This document shows, one piece after another, positions 53,818 to 62,909 of a DNA stretch of 64,000 bases; positions within the stretch are counted from its first letter, which is position 1; the number at the start of each line of letters is the position of its first letter. The position numbers and the translations under genes are program-made. Source of the DNA: JAJDXW01 sp965223775 (GTDB lineage Bacteria > Pseudomonadota > Gammaproteobacteria > HK1); assembly GCA_965223775.1 (NCBI GenBank), contig OZ245021.1, positions 2,542,001-2,606,000 on the forward strand, read 5' to 3'. Under the pieces are notes generated by a model. It was not told where the DNA came from. It did no database searches and saw only the letters and a list, made by a program, of their open reading frames with translations.

Positions 53818-55134
53818 TCAAGCTCTTCTTATCGCCCGAAGTCTTCGAGTCTTATCAATCCACCGGCGTAGAGGCTCGCTCATTGACTCGGGATCGGATT
53901 CCACCACCATGTGGAAGCGATCATCGTGTAGGTTCAGCATCTGCTGCCACATCGAAAGGACGCGCTCCGCGTTCTCGTTCGTGACCTCCAGCGTGCAGAA
54001 CCAAGGGTCTTGGTCCGGTGGACCTGCGAATGCTCGGTTCTCACGTACTTGATATCCCGCTTCTTCGGCGGCGGCCCACAGGGACCGCAAAGGCGCTTCG
54101 TACCCTGCCCTCCGATGGTCGATCACGATTTCACCCTCAGGCGGCGTGTCCAAAAACCGTTTCCCCAATGACCACGGGACCCTCTCGAAGCGCTTGCGCT
54201 CCGGGTTCCAGCGGACGCTCTTCCCGCGGCGCGTGTGGCCCTGCGCGGAAACCGAGAAAGCTCGAAGCAGCGTTGGCCCGGCCCGGGCGACCTGGTCGAC
54301 CACCTCCCTCGCCCATCTCGTCAGTGCCTCCGAGAGCAAGGGCGGGGCGTCCACCACGCCAGCATGCCCGTACCTGGCGAAGTGACATAGAGCCTCGGCG
54401 AGAGTGTTCAGGGGATGACCCCTCTCCCGAAACCAAGCCGCAACCTCTCCCTCGATGTCCCGGAATGGATTGCCAGGGTCGTGCATTTCGTTGAAGACGC
54501 GTCTCACCAGGTTCTCCAGATGTGAGCAGAGTGCCTCCCCGAGCTCGTCGTCTGGCATCCGCACTTGCGGGTATTTCCAGTCCTTCCCCTGGGCGATCTG
54601 GACGCACACGCCCCAGATGGCCACGAGCGCTTGTGGGCTGTTGCTGGGGAGCGGTTTTTCTTCAATGAGCGCGTAGCGCCACCGCACGTAGCCATCCCCG
54701 CCCCTGCCGGAGACCCGATTGAGGAATTCATCCACCGTGCCGGCGCCGATGTATGGGAGCAGCGATTGGTACCGCCCGTAGAACTCTCTCACCGTGTCTT
54801 TGGTGGCTTGTTCGAGTTCCGAGAAGAGGCGCCCCAGGTTGTGTGTCCGGTACGGATATCTCTTCCGGCTACGTCCATTCCGCTTGTCGTTCTCCTCAAC
54901 GGCAAAGTCATACAGCTCCTGGACTGTCAGTCCCTTTTCTTCTGCGATGAGGTACTTGATGGTCTGTTCGAGCCCGCTGTACGCGGTGGAGATCGCTTGC
55001 CAGTTCTGGGCGATGGCCGTGCCAGGATGAAGCTCGAGGACCACCGGCTCGTCTTCCAAGGCCTTCTTGGTCCCGCCATGCGCTGTGAGGAGCCGTTGTA
55101 CCTTTTCCCGCCTCGCTTGTTTCGATATCGGCAT
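53818..55134 (-). CDS. HEPN-like protein of unknown function
   Basis: 438 residues. The N-terminal part ('NWQAISTAYSGLEQTIKYLI', then 'YRTHNLGRLFSEL') has the helix pattern of HEPN domains, which are often RNases or RNA-binding modules in defence. A canonical RX4-6H is not clear there. The middle is helical, and the C-terminal part is alpha/beta ('WFCTLEVTNENAERVLSMWQ'). No partner gene is obvious. Its 3' end abuts the oxidase remnant. Confidence 0.6.
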   Translation of the reverse strand: MPISKQARREKVQRLLTAHGGTKKALEDEPVVLELHPGTAIAQNWQAISTAYSGLEQTIKYLIAEEKGLTVQELYDFAVEENDKRNGRSRKRYPYRTHNLGRLFSELEQATKDTVREFYGRYQSLLPYIGAGTVDEFLNRVSGRGGDGYVRWRYALIEEKPLPSNSPQALVAIWGVCVQIAQGKDWKYPQVRMPDDELGEALCSHLENLVRRVFNEMHDPGNPFRDIEGEVAAWFRERGHPLNTLAEALCHFARYGHAGVVDAPPLLSEALTRWAREVVDQVARAGPTLLRAFSVSAQGHTRRGKSVRWNPERKRFERVPWSLGKRFLDTPPEGEIVIDHRRAGYEAPLRSLWAAAEEAGYQVRENRAFAGPPDQDPWFCTLEVTNENAERVLSMWQQMLNLHDDRFHMVVESDPESMSEPLRRWIDKTRRLRAIRRA

Positions 55135-55623
55135 CTGTGTGACTTCAGTCCTTTGTTGGCAGCCCGGCCCCCGATCTTACTGGTCCATACCGCAACGACA
55201 TCCGGCAGGATAGCCCGTCGTCGAAAGGAATCACGGGCGGGATCGCCGGCTGCCGAAGCCAGCGAGAGTGCATCACGACCTGCGTTCCCCGCGACGCCTG
55301 AAGGCCCCTCCGACCGCTACGAGCGAGCCCCGAGGATGACCGACCGGGTGTAGTCGCCCGACCTCGCGTGCTCCCGGTACTCCTCCCACCGGAAGACCTC
55401 CAGGTCGACGTCGGGCCCGACCTTCCACCCGCCCATGTGCCCGAGCCGCTTCGCTGCGAGCTCGACCGCGACCGCAGGGATCGATGTCCATTACCGCGTG
55501 ATCTGTAGCACAGCGGAGGACATTGGTGGCGGAGCGTGGACGACGGGGGCGGGGAGGAACGCCGGTCGGAAAAAGCCGAATCACCGCGGTTTGACGACGA
55601 CGCCAACAAACGGAGGAGTCGAA
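55135..55623. other. Intergenic region with a decayed repeat copy
   Basis: 489 bases without an intact gene. Most of it is the repeat copy at 55233-55450; the remainder leads into the SRAP gene, with GGAGGA before 55624. Confidence 0.4.
55233..55450 (-). repeat. Long dispersed repeat, copy 1
   Basis: About 215 bases similar (roughly 80-85% by eye) to 61135-61350. On the minus strand both copies encode a fragment like 'GGWKVGPDVDLEVFRWEEY' ... 'GDYTRSVI' and then the first codons of a protein starting MxxRWLR. Copy 1 is cut off before the gene body. Confidence 0.7.
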
Positions 55624-56276
55624 ATGTGCGGACGAGTCACTCAGAACCTCAAGCTCGAAACGCTGGTCGCGAAGTACCGCGTGCTGGAAAACCCGCAGCT
55701 CGACCTCACCCCCCACTACAACGGCGCCCCGGGGCAGGACTTCGTGGCGGTGCGAAACCAACGAGGAGAACGCGTGCTCGCAGAGCTTCGCTGGGGGTAC
55801 ATCCCGTCCTGGGCAAGCAACAAGCGGGGCGCCAAGCGACTCATCAACGCGCGGTGCGAAACGGTGGGCCAGAAACCGTCGTTCCGTTCCGCATTCCGGG
55901 AGCGGCGGTGCGTCATCCCGGTCAACGGCTGGTTCGAGTGGCGCCCGGAAAACGGAGGAAAGCAACCGTACTGGTTGCGGCCCGAGGGGACAGACATCTT
56001 CTCGCTCGCCGGGATCTGGGAACCTGGTTCCGGAACGCCGGGGTCGATCGGGACGTTCGTCATTCTGACGAGGCCGTCGACGAATGGCTCGCACCGGGCA
56101 GCGTGCGTGAAGGCCTGATTGAGACTGCGCACAAGGCCTGCGAGGGCGCGTATGAACGCCGGCGCGTGGGGCTCGATGTCAACGATCCCCGCAACGACTG
56201 GCCGGAACTCCTGATGCCGGCGATGAAGTCGGTCCCGACAGGCGGCGAAACGCGTCCCCAGCTCGCGCTTCTGTAG
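55624..56276 (+). pseudogene. SRAP-domain gene with internal deletion and frameshift
   Basis: Starts MCGRV with the catalytic Cys2 of SRAP/YedK proteins, which shield abasic sites in single-stranded DNA. 'ELRWGYIPSWA', 'INARCETV' and 'RRCVIPVNGWFEW' are conserved. At 56067 the region normally encoding the 'HDRMP' loop is missing and the frame shifts; the remainder ('DEAVDEWLAPG', 'VNDPRNDWPELLMP') is in another frame to 56276. As read, translation stops at 56118. Loss of the conserved His makes normal function unlikely. Confidence 0.8.
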
Positions 56277-56459
56277 TCCCTGGCTCGCAGGTTGACTTTG
56301 CAGGCAGGCGGCCGGACATTGCGCGGCCCGTGAACATGAGCATGGGCCTCGCCGGCCTCCCAGTGGGCCGGAACTGATCCCCCATCCATCGGAACACCTC
56401 AAGACCCGCACGGATCCCCGGTGCGAGTCTGTCACTCAACACCAACAGAGGAATCAACT

Positions 56460-56669
56460 ATGCCAACGGGAACCGTCAAATGGTTCAACACCACCAAGGG
56501 CTACGGGTTCATCGCACCGGAGGACGGCGGGAACGACGCCTTCGTCCACATCTCGGCTGTCGAGCGGGCAGGGCTCAGCACGCTCCGGGAAGGGCAGCGG
56601 ATACGCTACGAGCTTCGGCCCGGGCGAAACGGAAAGTCCTCAGCCGAGGATCTGACTTCCACGGAGTAG
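56460..56669 (+). CDS. Cold-shock domain protein
   Basis: 69 residues, CspA-like: 'GTVKWFNTTKGYGFIAPEDG' contains RNP1 (KGYGFI) and 'DAFVHISAV' RNP2 (VHI). Known role: single-stranded nucleic acid chaperone. AGAGGAA lies upstream. Confidence 0.95.
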   Translation: MPTGTVKWFNTTKGYGFIAPEDGGNDAFVHISAVERAGLSTLREGQRIRYELRPGRNGKSSAEDLTSTE

Positions 56670-56691
56670 GCTTCGGGCCCGGAACGCACGG

Positions 56692-57540
56692 GTGAAGACC
56701 AACACCTTCGCATCACCCAGCACGAACCTCGCCCGCCGAGTCGAGCGCAACCGCCGGGGCCGGGACCTCGTCGTCGGCGACATCCACGGGCACTTCGCCA
56801 CGCTTCGACGCGCACTCGCCGACCTGGGGGTGAGCGAGCACGACCGTGTGTTCAGCCTCGGGGACCTGGTCGACCGGGGGCCCGACTCATGGGCGGCGAA
56901 GGACTGGATCGCGGGTCCGCACGCGGCGGAGCGGTTCCACCTCACAATCCGGGGGAACCACGAGCAGATGATGCTCGCGGGCCTTGCAGTGGGCCCGCGA
57001 CCCGGACGCCGGGGTTTGCGGGATATCGACGACTGGAGCATCTGGAGGATGAACGGCGGCAACTGGTGGGAGACGCGCAAGCCCGGACACAGCGCCCGCT
57101 CCTGGATGGCGGTCCTCTGCGGGCTCCCCTGGTGCGCCCGGGTTGCAACCCGAGACGGGTGGGTCGGGCTGGTGCATGCCTGCCCCGTGCATGCACGCTG
57201 GCAGGACCTCGAAGAGTGGGTGCATGGCGACGAGGATCTGAGCCACCTCACCCGCGCGCGGGCGCTTTGGAGCCGCGTCCGGCACGGTTACGTGCAACGC
57301 GAAATCGGGGAAACAGGACACGAGCACATGGGTGAGGTCGAGGGCGTGCGGTGCGTCGTCACCGGGCACACCCCGGTTCCCGAGCCCGTCTGGCACGAGA
57401 ACGTCCTCGGCATCGACACCGGGGTGCACATTGAAGACCGGGGCTACGGGCGGCTCACCATCGCGCGGATCGACGGAAAGGAGATCGAGGCCGAGAGCTT
57501 CGACCGGGTCGCCGAGGACGCGAAGGGCAACGCGGGCTGA
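56692..57540 (+). CDS. Metallophosphoesterase, lambda/PrpA-type Ser/Thr phosphatase-like
   Basis: 282 residues from GTG 56692. Metal-binding motifs in order: 'VVGDIHGHF' (about 27-35), 'SLGDLVDRGPDS', 'IRGNHEQMM', a later His in 'GLVHACPVHARW' and 'VVTGHTPVPEPVWHENVLGI'. These match PP1/2A-like bacterial phosphatases. Substrate unknown. It heads a run of codirectional nuclease/phosphoesterase genes. Confidence 0.88.
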   Translation: MKTNTFASPSTNLARRVERNRRGRDLVVGDIHGHFATLRRALADLGVSEHDRVFSLGDLVDRGPDSWAAKDWIAGPHAAERFHLTIRGNHEQMMLAGLAVGPRPGRRGLRDIDDWSIWRMNGGNWWETRKPGHSARSWMAVLCGLPWCARVATRDGWVGLVHACPVHARWQDLEEWVHGDEDLSHLTRARALWSRVRHGYVQREIGETGHEHMGEVEGVRCVVTGHTPVPEPVWHENVLGIDTGVHIEDRGYGRLTIARIDGKEIEAESFDRVAEDAKGNAG

Positions 57541-57573
57541 GCTGCGAGTGAAGCGGACATTGAAGGAGCGGTA

Positions 57574-58230
57574 GTGGGGAAGAAGCGCTGGCACCGTGAG
57601 ACGGAAGCGGACCACGAGGCCCTGTGGCCGCTCTCCCCCGAGGAGCGGTACATCAGCGTCGACATCGAGGCGGACGGGCCCGTCCCGGGGCTGCACTCGA
57701 TGCTCAGCCTTGGCGCCGCCGCGTACAACGCCTGGGGGCAGCGCGTCGGCAAGTTCTCGGCGAACCTCGAGACCCTCCCCGACGCCACCACCGACGAGCG
57801 GACGATGGCGTGGTGGGGAACGCAGCCGGAGGCCTGGAAGCGGGCACGCGAGCATCCGCAAGAGCCGAGGAAGGTGATGGAGGACTTTCACCTGTTCGCG
57901 CTCGGCGACGGACCTCGACGTTCGGGGCGACCGGTGATGGTGACGTATCCCGCCGCGTTCGACGCGATGTGGGTCACGTGGTACCTGCACGCCTTCACGA
58001 GCGGGGACCCGTTCCGGCGGCGCTGCATCGATCTGAAGACCCTCGCGATGCAGCTCATCGGAGGCGGGTACGCCAATGCGGCGAAGCGGAACATGCCTCC
58101 GAATTGGTTCTCCGGTCAGCGCCACACCCACATCGCAGTCCAGGACGCGATCGAGCAGGGCGGGCTCTTCGTCAACATCGTCGAGGCGCTCCGGAAGGAG
58201 CGGCGGGCGCAGTCCGGGGACCATGCGTAG
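57574..58230 (+). CDS. DEDD-type 3'-5' exonuclease-like protein
   Basis: 218 residues from GTG 57574. 'YISVDIEADGPVPGLHSMLS' places D30 and E32 as ExoI acidic residues; 'PAAFDAMWVTWYLHAFT' supplies the second Asp region; 'HIAVQDAIEQGGLF' carries the H...D of ExoIII. Probable DnaQ-like exonuclease acting on DNA or RNA; partner unknown. Confidence 0.82.
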   Translation: MGKKRWHRETEADHEALWPLSPEERYISVDIEADGPVPGLHSMLSLGAAAYNAWGQRVGKFSANLETLPDATTDERTMAWWGTQPEAWKRAREHPQEPRKVMEDFHLFALGDGPRRSGRPVMVTYPAAFDAMWVTWYLHAFTSGDPFRRRCIDLKTLAMQLIGGGYANAAKRNMPPNWFSGQRHTHIAVQDAIEQGGLFVNIVEALRKERRAQSGDHA

Positions 58231-58350
58231 TGCGGCCCCCCGGGGTGCCGCCCCTGCTGAAGGCCGCCGCGGACGAGACCCGAAGAGTTCCCGGAGACTC
58301 GCCAAGAACATGAAGCACACGCTGAACCAGGCGAGGGAGCTGGCGGGGAA

Positions 58351-59130
58351 GTGAAGCTCCAGGTCCTCTCCGACCTCCACCTCGAGCACGGCGGGCAGGT
58401 GCCGGAACACCACCGCGATGCGGACGTCATCGTACTCGCGGGTGACCTCTCGCCCTATACCGATGGGCTCGTGGAGCACATTGCCGAGCACTGGTCACCC
58501 GCCCCGCACATTCTCTACGTTCTCGGGAACCACGAGTTCTACGGGACGGAGATCGAGGAGACGAGGACGCGGATGGCGAACGAGTGCGCGGCTGCCGGGA
58601 TCCACCTCCTCGACCCGGGGACGGTCCGGATCGGGGATATCCGGTTCATCGGCGCGACGCTCTGGACCGACCTCCTCCTCGAGGGCATGGCGGACGAGGT
58701 GGGGGCGCACCTGCGGACAAGCCGGGCGATCACGGACTTCCTTGGCGCGATCCAGCACCAGGGACGGGACTTCACGACCGGCGAGAGCGTCGAGCGGCAC
58801 CGCACGGACCGGGCGTTCATCGAGCGCGAGCTCGAGGATGCGGAGCACGCGGGGGACCGCGCAGTCGTCATCACGCACCATGCCCCGAGTCCGAGGTCGG
58901 TCCGACCCTGGTTTGAAGGCGATCCATACAACTGCGCCTTCGCCTCGGATCTCGATCGGGTGATCGACCGGTACCAACCCGAGCTCTGGATCCACGGTCA
59001 CATGCACGACCCGGTGGACGAGCGGCTCGGGAGGACGCGAGTATTGGCGAATCCCGCCGGCTACCGGTACGAGGCCAAGCGGGGATTCAATCCCGGGCTC
59101 TGCATGGATCTGGACGAGGCGGTCGCGTAG
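58351..59130 (+). CDS. Calcineurin-like metallophosphoesterase
   Basis: 259 residues from GTG 58351. 'LSDLHLEHG', 'VLAGDLSPY', 'VLGNHEFYG', 'VVITHHAPS' and 'LWIHGHMHDPVDER' give all five metal-binding blocks. The family hydrolyses phosphodiesters or phosphomonoesters; substrate unknown. The 120 bases before it hold no supportable gene. Confidence 0.9.
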   Translation: MKLQVLSDLHLEHGGQVPEHHRDADVIVLAGDLSPYTDGLVEHIAEHWSPAPHILYVLGNHEFYGTEIEETRTRMANECAAAGIHLLDPGTVRIGDIRFIGATLWTDLLLEGMADEVGAHLRTSRAITDFLGAIQHQGRDFTTGESVERHRTDRAFIERELEDAEHAGDRAVVITHHAPSPRSVRPWFEGDPYNCAFASDLDRVIDRYQPELWIHGHMHDPVDERLGRTRVLANPAGYRYEAKRGFNPGLCMDLDEAVA

Positions 59131-59395
59131 GACGAGTAGCCGCGCCCCGCAAAACGCAGCCCCACAGCCACACCCCTCAGGGTGCGCCGCCAGCACTGCC
59201 ATCGGGGCGTGGAGGGAAGCAACTCCGGTTGCCCCGGAGGTCAACACGCGCTGGGGTCGCCTACAAGGCCAGTGGGACGGTCAGGAAGGTCGTCGCCGGA
59301 ACGAACCCGCGCGCCTCGTCTTGACCGGTGGCTCGGGAGGCGATAGAGGGAACGCTCGATGACGCCGGCAATCCGGCTAGCCGGGGGATGCGAAC
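59131..59395. other. Intergenic region
   Basis: 265 GC-rich bases between the phosphoesterase and the HEPN gene; nothing recognised. Confidence 0.3.
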
Positions 59396-60124
59396 ATGAA
59401 CGATGTTCTACGAAAGTGCGAAGCCTTGCGCGCAAAGCTCGGCGAGCTGGATGAAGCATCCACGAACGCCCACCGCCTTCGTCGAGCTCTGAGCTGGCTC
59501 GAGCGGGCGTTCGGCGAAGAAGACGCGGACGCGAGGTGCCTGTTTTTCTGGGTGGCCTTCAACGCCTCATACGGGGTCGAACGCAGGGCTGAGATCGAGG
59601 AATTCGGGCGTGAACCCTTGGAATGGCAACGTCGGGAGCGATATTTCGCCAGACTGACACGCGTTGCTCACCGACGCATCCGTAGCGCCATCCGGGGAGA
59701 ACTCTCGCGTCCGCTCGAACGGCTCATGAGCAACGTGTACATATCGCGACAATTCTGGGACTCCCTCACGGACGAACCGTTCGACTGGGAGACCTGGTCG
59801 GGGAAGGAACGATTCGAACATGAACGCAAAGAAGTACGGCGGCGGCTTGCAGCCGACAGTCCCGACGACACGGTCTTCATCCTGGCGAGGATGTTCGATC
59901 GCCTGAACGTGCTGCGCAACCAACTGATGCATGGCTGCGCGACCCAGGATGGCACTCTCAATCGACGGCAGGTCGAGGACGGTGCCGAAATTCTCGCGAT
60001 CCTCCTGCCTCTATTCCTGGACATGATGCTGGAGCGCATCGAGGAAGACTGGGGTGACCTCGCGTTTCCCGTTCGCGACGACATCCGCGAAGACCGGACT
60101 GAACGAGAGGAGTCACGGCGTTAG
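59396..60124 (+). CDS. HEPN-family protein
   Basis: 242 residues, mostly helical. 'RLNVLRNQLMHGCATQDG' contains the RX4H motif of HEPN RNases at about 171-176 and is followed by 'AEILAILLPLFLDMML', the usual last helix. The middle ('FWVAFNASYGVERRAEIEEF') resembles large stand-alone HEPN proteins. No nucleotidyltransferase antitoxin is adjacent. Role in defence is inferred from the fold and setting. Confidence 0.7.
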   Translation: MNDVLRKCEALRAKLGELDEASTNAHRLRRALSWLERAFGEEDADARCLFFWVAFNASYGVERRAEIEEFGREPLEWQRRERYFARLTRVAHRRIRSAIRGELSRPLERLMSNVYISRQFWDSLTDEPFDWETWSGKERFEHERKEVRRRLAADSPDDTVFILARMFDRLNVLRNQLMHGCATQDGTLNRRQVEDGAEILAILLPLFLDMMLERIEEDWGDLAFPVRDDIREDRTEREESRR

Positions 60125-60424
60125 CGCCCCGCCGCATTCCGCGATTCGCGGCCTTCGCCGTTCGTTCCGCGGTGACGAACACCGAGTGCCGAGCTGCCGG
60201 ACTGAGCGAACGCAATTGCGGCTCGCGTCGGAAACCGAATCCTGCGCCTTTTCGGGTGGCATCTGGGCTTCGGAGCGGTCCCGTGCTCGGGTTGTCCTCC
60301 TCACCCGGCGCGATCGGACGCTTGGCAGGCTCGACGACTGGCGTTTGATCATCTGTCGCAACAGCGATGCTCAAGGGGTATCGTGATCGGGAGTGGTCTG
60401 GGACCCGCACGAGGGAGGTGAGAG
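60125..60424. other. Intergenic region
   Basis: 300 bases with no supportable gene or RNA. It should contain the promoter of the TraR/DksA-like gene (GGGAGGTGAGAG precedes its start). Confidence 0.3.
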
Positions 60425-60691
60425 GTGGCCGGAGGCTGGGCTCGTGACGGGGCGGTGCAGGATCAGATAGACGCGAGCGTCACGGACGCCGTCGAGCACA
60501 CGCGCCGCCGGTTGCCGCGCGGTGAGAGCCTGCTCGAGTGCGAGGAGTGTGGCGCCGAGATCCTGGCAGGCCGTCGCGAGGCGCTGCCCGGCGTACGCCT
60601 GTCCGTCGCGTGTCAGAGCGGGCGCGACGGGCAGGACACGCCGCACGCCGGCTACAACCGCCGGGGGAACAAGGACAGCCAGCTGAGGTAG
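60425..60691 (+). CDS. DksA/TraR-family C4-type zinc-finger protein with one Cys missing
   Basis: 88 residues from GTG 60425. 'ESLLECEECGAEILAGRREA' and 'GVRLSVACQ' match YbiI/TraR proteins, which bind RNA polymerase's secondary channel. The second CxxC normally reads 'LCVAC'; here it is 'LSVAC', so one zinc ligand is a Ser. Function may be altered. Confidence 0.75.
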   Translation: MAGGWARDGAVQDQIDASVTDAVEHTRRRLPRGESLLECEECGAEILAGRREALPGVRLSVACQSGRDGQDTPHAGYNRRGNKDSQLR

Positions 60692-60779
60692 TTTGTAGCG
60701 GTCGTCTTCCGTGGAAAGTGAATTCCGGCGCGCAATTTCATGCCTTGCCGAACAGAACCAATTCCGGCTGGCGAGCATG

Positions 60780-61175
60780 TCAACGCGAGGTGGTTTCGCC
60801 ATCGAGGCCTGCGGCAAAGTCTCTCGCCCGCGCCGCCCTCGCTACGGCGCGAAGGGCCCGTTGCTCCATGCGGTCCGACCGCCGGGCACGCCGCGTGCTC
60901 GAGGGACGCCGGTCCGCCTGCTTCCTTGCCCGTTCAGCCTTCGCGACGTCCCGGTCCGCCTGGCTCATCGCCCGCTCAAGCCGATCTCTTGCGCCCTCGA
61001 TGCGTCGACGTCGGCGCCAAGCGAGGAACCTCGAGGCCTCGGGCCAGACGAACCAAGCGAGCGCTCCCGCGCCCGCAAGGAGGAACGCTCCGCTGCTTCC
61101 GTGCTCGACCCCGTACCAGGCGCCGACCACGACGGCAGGAACGGGCACGGCGTGCCGGAGCCATCGAGGGTTCAT
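60780..61175 (-). CDS. Membrane protein with basic coiled-coil tail
   Basis: 131 residues from ATG 61175. Hydrophobic segments at about 8-24 and 29-45 ('FLLAGAGALAWFVWPEASRF'), then a long Arg/Ala/Glu helix ('ARDRLERAMSQADRDVAKAE'). No family is recognised. Its first codons and upstream DNA are duplicated at 55233-55450. The plus-strand frames here look like shadows. Confidence 0.5.
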   Translation of the reverse strand: MNPRWLRHAVPVPAVVVGAWYGVEHGSSGAFLLAGAGALAWFVWPEASRFLAWRRRRRIEGARDRLERAMSQADRDVAKAERARKQADRRPSSTRRARRSDRMEQRALRAVARAARARDFAAGLDGETTSR

Positions 61176-61350
61176 CACGACCTTCTTTCCCCGCGACGCG
61201 TGAAGGACCCGTGGACCGCTACGAGCGAGAGGCGGGGATGACCGACCGGGTGTAGTCGCCCGGCCTCGCGTTGTCCCGATGCTCGTCCCCCCGGAAGACC
61301 TCTTGGTCGACGCCGGGACCGACCTTCCACCCGCCCACGTGCCCGAGTCG
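61135..61350 (-). repeat. Long dispersed repeat, copy 2
   Basis: Counterpart of 55233-55450. Here it leads into an intact membrane-protein gene. The upstream part on the minus strand still reads 'LGHVGGWKVGPGVDQEVFRG' and 'ARPGDYTRSVI', the tail of some decayed gene. Confidence 0.7.
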
Positions 61351-61536
61351 GCGCCCCGCTCGTCGAGGGCCTGAAGTCGGGCACCTCATGATCAAGACTC
61401 GAGCGCGCGATGCGCCCTTGGAGGTAGATGGCGGTTCTCTGCGCCGGTCGCCAAACGCAGCCCCCGCCAATCGTGACGAGCCGTTGCTCGGTATCGAGCT
61501 CAATCGCGGTGCCGCCGAGCCCGTTCGAGACCCCCG
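61351..61536. other. Short intergenic region
   Basis: 186 bases with no recognised feature. Confidence 0.3.
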
Positions 61537-62148
61537 CTAGACGTCATCAAACTGCTCCATCAGTTGCTGGAATTGGGGGTCGTCGATATCAATTTCACCA
61601 TCGGCAACCGCCTGTCTGAAGGCTACGATGGCATCGACGTATTGGTGCGCGGAGTAAGTCTGGTCCTCCTCACCAAAGCAAATCACGACAAAGCCGAAAC
61701 GAACACGCCCTTCAGGTTCGGACACCTCGAGGCGCCGCCTGCCGTAGACGGCTCTGAAAGCACGACCACCAATGCCGGGCACGCCGCCAGCGATGTCCCC
61801 AGTGTGCATGAGGCACAGGGCGCCAGAGTCAATGTCTCGAGCAAAGAAGCCCCTGACTCTTCGGTTTATCCCTTTGGGAACGACATTGATCTCAACTGAG
61901 ATACGAAGCCGACCCGGTCCCAGAATGCCGAACCAGTTCATGAATCGTGGGACCGTGTTGGTTCGGTCGAAAGTGTTGTCGGCACGGAACCAATAGTTCC
62001 CTAAGGTCCATACCTCGACACCCGCTCGTCCTCCGGTCGGAAACGCGATATCGCGCTGCTGACTGCCGGGGAACTCCGCGCGCATGAAGGTCTCGAGCTC
62101 TTCCTGCGCCTTCTTGATGTCCTTTCGTTTGACCAGATGGGAAAGCAT
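61537..62148 (-). CDS. Unknown cytoplasmic protein
   Basis: 203 residues from ATG 62148; an extension to 62202 is possible. The sequence is alpha/beta with 'VPGIGGRAFRAVYGRRRLEV' and 'VRFGFVVICFGEEDQTYSAH', ending in an acidic helix. No motif allows assignment. Confidence 0.6.
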   Translation of the reverse strand: MLSHLVKRKDIKKAQEELETFMRAEFPGSQQRDIAFPTGGRAGVEVWTLGNYWFRADNTFDRTNTVPRFMNWFGILGPGRLRISVEINVVPKGINRRVRGFFARDIDSGALCLMHTGDIAGGVPGIGGRAFRAVYGRRRLEVSEPEGRVRFGFVVICFGEEDQTYSAHQYVDAIVAFRQAVADGEIDIDDPQFQQLMEQFDDV

Positions 62149-62416
62149 GCGTAAGGACCTCTCGTGTAAGGGGGGCGAGGGTACCGGGACAAAGCCCGGC
62201 AATCCACCTAGGCTTGCGCGTGGCCCCGCTCATCGCGGCTCGATCCGCCAATTCCGCGGGATGGTCGCCTCGGAAGCGTGGTCAACGACCTTCTTGCCGT
62301 CGCAAGAGCGGTAGATCCGGACATGCCCTTGGGATGGGCCCGATACGCGTCGGTGAAGTACGCGATGTCGCCGTTCGCTCGCGCCCGTTCGCGAGGCGCG
62401 CCCCACCGCGGAGCGG

Positions 62417-62800
62417 ATGATCCGCCGTGCGGGACGCGCGTTCGACGGCGACACACTCGAGGTCGGCGGCGAGTGGCTCCGCCTCCACGGAGTGGACGCT
62501 CCGGAGAGTCGGCAGAGCTGCGTTGCCGCAGGCCGGTGCTGAGCCTGTGGCGAGCGCGCGACCTGTGCCCTTGCGGGCCGGATCGGAGGACTGACGGTTG
62601 CGTGCGAGGAGTTCGACCGGGATCAGTTCGGCCACGTCGTTGCCTTGTGCCGGGCAGGCGGAGAGGATCTCAACGCGTGGAGGGTCTCCCGAGGATGGGC
62701 GCTTGCGTACCTGCAGTCTCCCGGGACTACATCGGCGAAGAAGCCGATGCGCCCGCTGCCCGGCGAGGGTGCGCCGCCCGGCACGAATCCGCTCCGACGA
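62417..62800 (+). pseudogene. Thermonuclease-like gene with nonsense codon and frameshift
   Basis: 'FDGDTLEVGGEWLRLHGVDA' followed by 'PESRQSCVAAGRC' is the N-terminal SNase core. A TGA at 62540-62542 interrupts just before 'ACGERATCALAGRIGGLTVA', where a Trp codon would be expected. The core continues with 'FDRDQFGHVVALCRAGGEDL' and 'SRGWALAYLQ', then shifts frame near 62715 to 'SRDYIGEEADAPAARRG'. Two lesions make it non-functional. Confidence 0.8.
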
Positions 62801-62909
62801 GCTCGGGAATGAAGAACGTTGCCATGAAAGATCGGATGACGCCGCTGTCATCCGATGCGGACGACCTCGTTCAAGAATTCGACAAGGTCTTCGAGAATTT
62901 CATGCCGAT

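Noticed and set aside
55271..55330. GTTCCCCGCGACGC motif as a CRISPR repeat
   Set aside because: It belongs to the 215-bp dispersed repeat shared with 61135-61350, not to a 29-base periodic array.
60740..61255. Plus-strand frames over the membrane-protein gene
   Set aside because: Low-complexity Arg/Pro/Ala translations; the minus strand has two hydrophobic segments and a coherent coiled coil.
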